A stretch of DNA of 64,000 bases, from positions 54,426 to 118,425 of the forward strand of contig JASAMV010004131.1 of assembly GCA_030248065.1 (NCBI GenBank), written 5' to 3'. The notes under the pieces are model-generated. The model had not been told where the DNA came from and ran no database searches. It saw only the letters and a list, made by a program, of their open reading frames with translations. The stretch is from Rhynchonema sp. JSB1_4. Lineage: Eukaryota; Nematoda; Chromadorea; Monhysterida; Xyalidae. How positions within the stretch are numbered: position 1 is the first letter of the stretch; every line of letters starts with the position of its first letter. Positions 56,044-64,000 of the stretch are shown one piece after another. The position numbers and the translations under genes were made by a program.

Positions 56044-58429
56044 TCAATTTTCAGCTGGTAACTGTACGATCTGAATGTTGCCCGACTGGAGCAGTTGATT
56101 CAGATCGATTGGGGTGCCGGCTGAAATGGGCACTGATTTGTCCGAAAAACTTGAAAAAGTATCAAGGAAATTGTCAAACATACCATGTAACAAATACAGT
56201 TCACACTGTTGGTGATTTGGACCCACAGTTTCGGTCACCTTTTGGAATATTCACCATAGAAATATTCACAACATAGAGAGTTTCACTCGTTTACGGCCAT
56301 CATAGAAAGAGGTCACACTGTATCGACAGACCTTCAGCAGTGATCGGCTGTTGCGGATGAGGTGGGGCGGGTTGCGATGCGCATTTGTTACACGATTTGG
56401 GACACCCGACCTCAACGTGCTGACACAAACCAGCACTGGCCAGTACGGGGCACACTGCCTGTTGGTCGACACAAGGCGCCGACAGGGGGGTTGGTGCTGT
56501 TTGCTCGGCTGCGACTGCTGCGATTATGCTCGGATCTGCAATATTGGGGCACTATGTATAGTTAGACACACGCGATGTGGGTGATCAAGTTTGACGGCCA
56601 ACACTTCGAACGACTATGCGGTTTGGGGGCAACGGCAAGGCAAAGGCAAACTTTGTTATCACTACACTTTGCGAAAGAGTTGGAGCACTAATTTCGACCA
56701 GCGTTATGCGTGGATGCTTTTAAGCTGGTTGAAAGTCGAGCTTCAACCCTGGCGCAAAATAGCGGCAGACTCTCTTACCGCGACAAAAATTCGACGTAGT
56801 CAATATAACACATAAGCTCATACCCGGTTGGAAAGCCGGTGCGGGGAAGACGACGGGCAAGGCTTGTGGGACGACCAGGGCTGAGAGTTGGGTCGGTGCG
56901 ATAGGGGTGAGACTGACTGCTTGGGAAGTGACTGTGGGAAAGGCAGCTTGTGGTCGCGGACCGCATACGTGACAGGACTTTTTGCACAGCGCGTGCATGA
57001 TGCGGGGTGAGTTCTCGCATTCACCGATTGTCGCAGCTGCTGGACATGCCGTGCTGGTGTCCTCGCATGGCACCACTGCTGCAACATTGCATTGTTTTGG
57101 CATTCTGTGTTTGGGCGATCGGTAGTCAAACTTGTTGATCGGTCTGGCGCAGCTCCGATCACACGGGTAATTCAGTTCGTTCATGCCCATTATTTCAGCT
57201 AGTGAAAAAGTGCTTTTAAAAGCACTTGTGCATCAGTAAATCTCGAATACAAAGTCGCGTTATCCAGACAAGACCAGTCACAAAGTTTTATTACCACCTA
57301 TAGGAGAAAAACCAATCGTGTGAGCGACTATACTTTGAAACCCTTTAACCGCATACAAACATGGCACAACCAATGGACTACATGCCTATATTCATCCTTA
57401 AACATTCACTAACGAGCAGGTGGAGGAAGGGCCGCCCTTCGCGGAGGCGATGGTGGAGCAACAATGGGGGCTACTGGCTGAACCTGACATTGACCACAAG
57501 CTGCACGACACCTGCGAACAATATAATAATTGAAATTATTAAGAAACGCAGTTCGATATCAAACACGGTGATTCGTGCAGCCTGATTTTGCCTTTGTCTT
57601 TTGATCGTCAACTAACACCTCATTTTCGTTCGATTGGAACGATTGACAGCACCGAGTCGATGTTGCTTCCATAATACCGCGTCTTCTAACTCACGAAATC
57701 GAGACGAATAATTGATTATTGGTCAGTCACTTTTCGAGCAAAAAATTTCGGCGCCAAAGTCCGACCAGCTGCATGTCTCGATCCAGATTGATTTAGTGAA
57801 TGTGCATCCGTCGGATAGTACTCCGTCATATCACGGAGGAACTGAATTCGATGCCGATTTCTGATTTTACTCCAAAACAAACCCCTCGATTTCGCTGGCG
57901 AATTTAACGCTATTTGGTGCAAGTACGAAATACATAATGTACCCTATGTACCTAGGTATTGATACCAACTCGATGCTTCATTCATTTGGACCCAAGAAAA
58001 TTGTGTGTAAGAGGACGTTCGACACGACAAATTTAAGAGTAGGTTCAGATTTACTCATGCCAAACAATCAAAGTAGAAACTAGACATTCCGCCGTCTGGG
58101 AACAACTTTCTTTTCGTCTTTCGAAATCAGCCACATTATGTATAATAAATTTGTCTTTAGCAGTAGCATGTTACGAAAAGGTCAGAAGACCAAGGGAACA
58201 CTAATCCGATTACAGATCATCCAGCTTTGACAGAACATAATGAGTAGACTGCATAATACCTTGTCAACATATAAGCCGGATTAGCCCCGCATTCCTGAAC
58301 CGAGGCCCAGAACTCGCAGTGGTCGTGATCATTCGTGCACGCATGCGTGTGGGCGACGCCATCGGGGGGTGAAGGGGGTGAATGCGTCCACACAAGGGGC
58401 AAGAGGGTGACGATCAGAAGCGATTTCAT
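56044..58429 (-). CDS. secreted protein with three ShKT domains, 5 exons
   Basis: Exons on the minus strand: 58260-58429, 57414-57511, 56824-57198, 56332-56535, 56044-56120; all in frame, 307 residues. The N-terminus MKSLLIVTLLPLVWT is a signal peptide. Three six-cysteine ShKT domains: residues 31-65 (CTNDHDHCEFWASVQEC then CRAACGQC, split by intron 1), 134-168 (one exon) and 236-266 (shorter, one exon). Linkers are rich in Pro, Ala, Gln and Thr; an extra Cys pair lies at 102/106. ShKT domains occur in many nematode secreted and surface proteins and in cnidarian channel blockers; target and function cannot be told from sequence. If intron 2 were retained, a stop at 57409 would give a one-domain protein of 90 residues. 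Confidence 0.82.
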
Positions 58430-60204
58430 GATTATTTGGGATGAGTGAATAAATATAAACTTGATAACGTTTTAAGCAGTTTTCTGAAATTCTTTCCGCG
58501 TTTTACAATATATGGTGGTTGGAGTTTATTCTCGTAACAAGCAATTTACACATTCTTTAATAGCCGCAGATTTCAAACGTTTTCACTTGGTGCGTTAAAT
58601 AAACTCATTATAACTTCAGTTCCCCGCTGTAATCTCCCACCCTGCTTTCCAAAAAATACAGTATATGTATATACAGTATAAATACTGTATATTACATGCG
58701 TGTAATACATTTGAAAACGGGCGTTAAGGAAAAATAATAAAGAATGATGTTTATCTAAAACTGATACCGCTTTCCTACATACTACATAATTGACAAATCA
58801 AAATCATTGTAAGCAGCAAATAATATTCCTTTTGGATGTGAACAAAAAATATAATGAAAAACCAGTTCCTGCAATTATAAAACTTGACTTATAGTATGTA
58901 TGATCGATTCGTTTTACACGCGTTGCTTTGTATATTTTTTTACAAAGTCTGACACACAAGGCGGATCTAATCTCAAAAGGAAGACATTATGTGAATCACT
59001 TAATCGCCGAAATTTTCTCAACATTTTATTTTGTTATGCACAGCGTAATCATAAAGCTTGAAAGATTGACGTATTATACCTATACCGAACCGAACAGACG
59101 TGCAGAATAGAAAACACGAAAAAGATTGCCAGTTGTGCAAAAACTACATTTGAAGAAGAGTACCATTTTTATTAAGCGATCTCAGCAAAACAACATTTCT
59201 GTCTTGTGTTTACACAAATTGACTAGACCAGAATTGCTAAACAATGAAGACGTCTTTGTCGAGCATAAGCGACTACACCTGGATCGCCTACAAAACAGAC
59301 AATCAAAAAACAATAATCGTTACATTTTGGTGTCAAAATCATGTGCGCAGCGAAACGCTATACGTACCGGAGTTTTTCATATACAGCCCCTCGAATAGAG
59401 CCTCTCCGAGGTGCTCTATTTGAGGTAAAAACTTTAAAAAAATAAATGCACCAGTTATGTTCACAAAACAATGTATAAATTGGTCATTTTCCACATGTTT
59501 TTTCTGCAGAAACTGCTTTAAGATTACACGTGCCTTGAAATGCAAAGCGAAAGATTATGATTTCCAGTCATGTCAAAACCAGCCCATTTACCCCGTGGGC
59601 TCTGTTCGGAAACGGTTCCATGCAGAGCCCCGATGGCTTTATTTGAGTGAAATGTTTAAAAAACAAAAAGGCCAATTTTCAACATTTCTGTGAATAGAGC
59701 CCCAGGGGCCTAAAATGGAAAACTCCGGTACCTATGTAAAAATTATACCAACATAAAGGTGACGGTTATGCGTACTAAGCATCGATTCGCAAAAAACAAT
59801 GCATGAACAATAATTCAGCATGCTTTAAAGTAAAAAATATCCAGAATCTTTTCTATAACGGCTCAATCAATTAGGTATTTTGTGTAATTAATCCTAGAAA
59901 TCACTGCCGATATAATATGGATGCACAAATTGCAAATACAAAAACTGCTGCGCAAAGCAAGACAAAAAGAAGAACTATAAAGCAGGACACGAAGCAAAAT
60001 AACAATCGTATGGTATTTTTAAATTCTTAAATGGTCGGAAAGGAAATCGAATAACCTAGGTTTGCGACCATGGAATTATCACACAATAAACATTGCAACG
60101 AAATTGGTCTTGGTCGATCATAAAAATTCAAAATATCAATAACTAAATATTTTGTTCCGAGTTCGCACATGCAGTATGTTTGTACTTTGATGCCAGCTGA
60201 TGAT
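58430..60204. other. AT-rich intergenic region between the ShKT gene and the homeobox gene
   Basis: No coding exon recognised. Contains TATA-like dyads near 58660-58700 (repeated ATATACAGTATA) and the MITE at 59377-59728. Confidence 0.5.
59377..59728. mobile_element. mariner-type MITE, TA duplication, AATAGAGCC words
   Basis: The ends CCGGAGTTTTTCAT and ATGGAAAACTCCGG are flanked by TA (59375-59376 and 59729-59730). AATAGAGCC and CTCTATTTGAG words occur in the arms. Terminal bases match those of 38876-39340, so both belong to one superfamily group. Confidence 0.75.
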
Positions 60205-63200
60205 TCACAACACCAATTGCGTACTGCTAGTGACTTCATCCACATTTGAATCGGCATCGGTCACACTGTGTATGCCCATCGATCTATCATCCATCAGGCT
60301 GGCTGATGTTTCACCAGCGTCTTCCTTGGCGCGTCGCAGTTTCTCCTGTTTGCGGAATTTGGCCCGCCGATTTTGGAACCAGACCTGAACTTTGGATAAA
60401 CATGCATTGCACTGCAGTCAACTCTGTTTGCACCCCATTTTTGTTCTCCTTTGATAGTGACCCGCTATTCTGAACCCAACGCGTTGGTATTTGTGCCATG
60501 AGAACCCCGGAGCAATGCAGTGACCATTCTTTATGTCCCCATGTCAGTACCAAATATAAAGAGGATCAACTGCACAAAAATATAGAACGTTGAGCTGACT
60601 TGGTACCAAAAAGCAAGCGAGTTCGCAAGAAATAAACAAACCTGAACTCTGGCTTCAGTCAGATCGATCTGGCTGGCAATTTCTTCTCGGGTGTAAATGT
60701 CGGGGTAATGTGTCTCATGAAATGCCCGTTCCAAGTCCCTCAATTGCGCTGTTGTGAACGTTGTTCGAATACGACGTTGTTTACGTCGATGATCTCGTGG
60801 GTCGGAACTGGAGCCCGAACCGGAACTGGAGCCGAAACTCAGCAGCGAACCGAATATACCACCGCTGCTGTTGCCGGTAGGGGTCGTGCCTGAATGAGCA
60901 GTGGGATTGTTAAGTACTTGTTTGTTCTTTGTTGTTGTTGACAGTTGGCATCTGCGTGTTACGTCAGCCTCGGTCAGACTTTTGTACATTTTTGCTGTGC
61001 ACTTCTTGTCTATTCTCTGCATCATGGGTATTTGGTCCAAGTATTATTAGATAGTCAATGGTATTGACGATCGGTGTCCGTGTGTGGGCACTTTTTAGGC
61101 CTGGTCCGTTGTCGAGCGCCTAAATTTTTTTTCTTACCTCACAGTTGCCGACAGACAATGTCTCAATTTATGGATTATCCATTATTTCGGCACCATTCGG
61201 ATCCTCAAAAGACCTTCATAAAAAGAACAAAGTATAGTCCATCCATCAGCTCATCACACTTTTGTTTAGAAGGTTCAGGTTCCGTTGTGAAAAACTGTTC
61301 CTCCGCAAGGCAATGTCAGAAAAAACGGCGCATAAAAATAAATTAAAAACCAATTTCTCTTTCATTTCTTTCCCGTAGTCCAACCGGAACCGGAACAGCA
61401 CCGGATCCTACCCAGCTTTCCAGCTGAAAAAAGTGTCATGAGCTGATGGATGGACTATAAAAGGAACACTAGCGCAGTGTGTTCGATGACATAACGAACG
61501 ACAGAGAAGAACCATATTGCGGTAACAATGCTAGGATGAGGCATAATCACCATGAATCCGAGGCAGAGCACGAGTTGGTGATAACCTGTGATCGCAAAGA
61601 CTACCGCAATGTGGTTCCTTTCTCTGTTGTTCATGTCATCGAATAAACTCATATTTTTGGATCTGGGATGGGATAAGAGAATTCATCTTGTTTCAGAGAC
61701 GGGACCCGTGCCTACGGCCCGGCTACAGCGCCGCGCCCGTGCCGTGCCCCCCCCCCCCCGAAGACCCGTTAGCATACCCAAAGCTACCCGTGAAAATTGA
61801 CCCGTCCGCCCTTCCGAGGGAGGGGGCCACAGACACACAGACATACATACATATACATGTACGTCTTCCTGTTTTAGTAGTATAGATGTGGCATCATAAC
61901 AAGAACCATATCCTTAGTTTTGCCTTGCGACGCAAGCATTTACATATATTGTAGGTTACGTATAAGTACATGGTGGCAATCATTCCCCAATACTCACCAG
62001 CCTGTTGCAGTTCAGTGGCTGTTTCACTACCTGACGCATCAGCAGACTCAATGTCACCATTCGGTTTCTGATCGCTTGCGTTTTCATGTTGCGCGCTTGG
62101 CGTGGTTACGGTAGCGATCGGGGTGTAGAGTTTGTATGGAAGAGCTGAAAACATCATGTACATAGGCTGGGACTTTTGCATAAATAATATGACATTGAGA
62201 AATACGTACTAAAGCAATAAATATTTCAGGGCAAAAAAAATGACAAACGTGTCGTAAAAATCGCCTGCAACGGCGCGCAATCGGATTGTGGAATGTTTGA
62301 ACTTGATGGAGGTATTGTAGTTGGGGTGCGGTATGCACATTGGCTCACGGTAGCGGCTTGCATTGGGCATGACGCAGGATTGGACGGTGGTTGACTGGAA
62401 ACATTAGTTCAGTTTTTGGTCCAACTCAAATTTGACCTATCCGATCTGTTTAGTCGGATTTCTTAGATGCGATATGACATTTTGGGGTGTTCGGCGACTT
62501 GTCTGTGACAATTGGCTCGGATCACCTAAGCTGTCAGTGCCGAAACAGCAATATGTATGTCCCTGATCTTGAGCAACGGGCATCCCCGACTATAAACAAC
62601 AAGTCACCCACTGCTGTGTGACAAATGCCGATCAGGCCACACACTAACTCTGAGTTGTATAACTGGACGTGCCACGGTAAGGGCTCCACCAGATAGACCC
62701 GAAACCCGAAACCCGAAGCATAAATTTTATCTATGTCCATGTTTCGGGTTTTGAAAAAAAACCCGAAACCCGAAACACGAAGCATGATAATCGAAAATGT
62801 TTCGACTGACAGTATAAATTGTTCACGTCAGCTACTGTACAAGTGGCAAGACCGAAACATTTTCGATTATCATGCTTTGTGTTTCGGTTTTCGGGTTTTT
62901 TTTTCAAAACCCGAAACCCGAAACATGGACATAGAAAAAAATTATGTTTCGGGTTTCGGGTTTCGGGTCTATCTGGTGGAGCCCTAAGTGAACTAAATTC
63001 TGCTTTTTACCTTCGGCCAAACGAATAGGCCGGATAGTGGGCGTGGTAACCATACGCAGCTGGTTGATAGATGTAGGCGGCAGTTTGATGCGACCCGGCG
63101 CTAGGAATTGGCTGCAATATGATTTTTTTTCAGATCAATAAAGAAACTAAGCGACCGAATAACGTTTTAGGCAATGCCAACCTGGAAAGTAGCCGTTGGT

Positions 63201-63322
63201 CCAATCGCGTGCGTCTGATCGTCCGAGGGTGCTCCATTGTTGTTGGGTCCTACATCGTGTACGTGCACGGCTGCTGACGCTGGGAAATAGGTGGACGACA
63301 GGTTTAGATTACCGTAATCCAT
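60205..63322 (-). CDS. PHOX2: Phox2 / ceh-17-type paired-like homeobox protein, 6 exons
   Basis: Exons on the minus strand: 63182-63322, 63011-63111, 62249-62394, 61998-62144, 60642-60889, 60205-60384; all in frame, 320 residues (human PHOX2B 314). The homeodomain at 216-275 starts [20 protein letters not shown] and ends [15 protein letters not shown], with Gln at position 50 and Asn at 51, the paired-like class; [12 protein letters not shown] is diagnostic for Phox2. The intron between homeodomain residues 46 and 47 is the site common in paired-class genes. The N-terminus [13 protein letters not shown] resembles the Phox2 start and LPYKLYTP the VPYKLF motif. Known role: sequence-specific activator of neuronal identity (autonomic and visceral neurons in vertebrates; ALA/SIA neurons via ceh-17 in C. 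elegans). The junction after exon 3 is the weakest; an upstream exon cannot be excluded. Confidence 0.92.
61233..61459. mobile_element. TA-flanked inverted-repeat MITE in the homeobox gene
   Basis: TATAGTCCATCCATCAGCTC (61233) and GAGCTGATGGATGGACTATA (to 61459) are inverted repeats of about 31 bp with one mismatch, with TA at each tip. It lies in the intron between exons 4 and 5. The middle contains GGAACCGGAACAGCACCGG. Confidence 0.7.
62681..62984. mobile_element. Harbinger-type MITE of CCCGAAACCCGAAAC words, TSD TAA
   Basis: The ends GGGCTCCACCAGATAGACC and GGTCTATCTGGTGGAGCCC are perfect inverted repeats flanked by TAA (62678-62680, 62985-62987). Complementarity extends about 125 bp per arm, so the whole element is a hairpin with a short loop. 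Each arm has CCCGAAACCCGAAACCCGAA twice around TATGTCCATG. A 3-bp TAA target with GGG ends is typical of PIF/Harbinger. Located in the homeobox gene intron 2. Confidence 0.9.
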
Positions 63323-64000
63323 GTTCGCGTTACTGTAGCTTTCACGCGTTCTGATATTCCGGAAAGAGATTATGTACGTATAATAGTGTCAGTGTTGATA
63401 CCAAGGATCACACCAATGTTGAAACAATGCCCAAATCAATCAAAACCTTTTCACAACACCGGAATGTGCGTGGATTGTTTGCCACAACACAGATTTACCG
63501 CACGCCAAACACAAACGACGCTTGCTGGCTTGATGACCCGCGTAATTTGAAAGAACCCCTTTGTAGCTGCACACCATCGGGTTCCACAGTTTTCCTGGTC
63601 CTGTTTTACCCGTATTCCAGAAGTGTTGTGTTGTGTGGTTCCATCCCCCTTTTCTGCCCTCGCACATTACTGTGTGTATCTCCGCGTTAAACGCCACTTG
63701 ACTCCCATTGCCCCCCGTTTTGTGACCTGTGACCGTGTGTGCATGTGTACCACCACTTGTGCTCTTTGCATCTTGCCGGACTGCTGTTTCGCTTGATTGC
63801 TTACTTGCTTCGATTGCATCATCATTCTGCACAAACATGTTCGGGTTTAGATTCTAAAACCAAATTGCGGACACCAAATAGGACTGGAGCCAAGCAGTTA
63901 ATGGTGAATACCGTACACCCAAAGTGTGTGTCAGATGTGTTCATTAGCGTGATTGCGACACTCGGACATCTGGGTTACGGTAGGTGTGTTTGGTTGCTGT
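63323..64000. other. upstream region of the homeobox gene
   Basis: Probably 5' UTR and promoter. A minus-strand ATG at 63838 opens MFVQNDDAIEA before a possible GTAAGC donor, but it does not join the next exon in frame. Nothing else recognised. Confidence 0.4.

Noticed and set aside
63803..63838. MFVQNDDAIEA as a 5' exon of the homeobox gene
   Set aside because: The leftover base at its GTAAGC donor does not restore frame with the exon at 63182; the internal ATG at 63322 fits the Phox2 N-terminus better.

Overview
The window is animal nuclear DNA: long intergenic stretches, many-exon genes with GT-AG introns, and dense transposable elements. A nematode is the best guess (inference). A secreted protein carries three ShKT domains, and an MSP-domain gene sits inside an intron; both families are abundant in nematodes. 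The deep conservation of exon-intron structure (14 exons in the prolidase, 15 in the sorting nexin) and a clear TOX gene would fit an early-branching, intron-rich lineage. All exon models below were built by hand from splice consensus, reading-frame continuity and family similarity; each listed junction keeps frame.

Layout. 1-8.4 kb is a transposon graveyard: a possible 3' terminal exon (24-276, minus), a tandem array with heat-shock-element-like motifs (973-1254), an almost intact CR1/Jockey-type LINE open reading frame (2674-4686), and several nested miniature transposons. 8.9-16.6 kb holds a complete SNX1/SNX2-type sorting nexin gene (+). 16.6-31.2 kb has no recognisable gene but holds miniature transposons, hairpins and tandem repeats. 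31.5-33.9 kb is a TOX-family HMG-box gene (+), convergent with a complete prolidase (PEPD) gene at 35.0-40.5 kb (minus). 41.9-54.9 kb is a type I DnaJ/Hsp40 (DNAJA) gene (minus); its large introns contain an MSP-domain gene on the opposite strand (48.1-49.9 kb), a LINE with an RNase H domain, and nested miniature transposons. 54.9-58.4 kb holds a small secreted-looking ORF and a triple-ShKT secreted protein gene (minus). 60.2-63.3 kb is a Phox2/ceh-17-type paired-like homeobox gene (minus).

The genes are unrelated housekeeping and developmental genes (endosomal sorting, proline recycling, chaperone, transcription factors) and do not form a pathway. The most unusual content is the repeat landscape. 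At least ten non-autonomous elements have readable 8-bp target duplications, typical of hAT elements; others have TA (mariner-type) or TAA (Harbinger-type) duplications. Many consist of short words repeated a few times around a core. Several families share the same ends and core but carry different words, and they are inserted into one another, so the order of insertion can be read.
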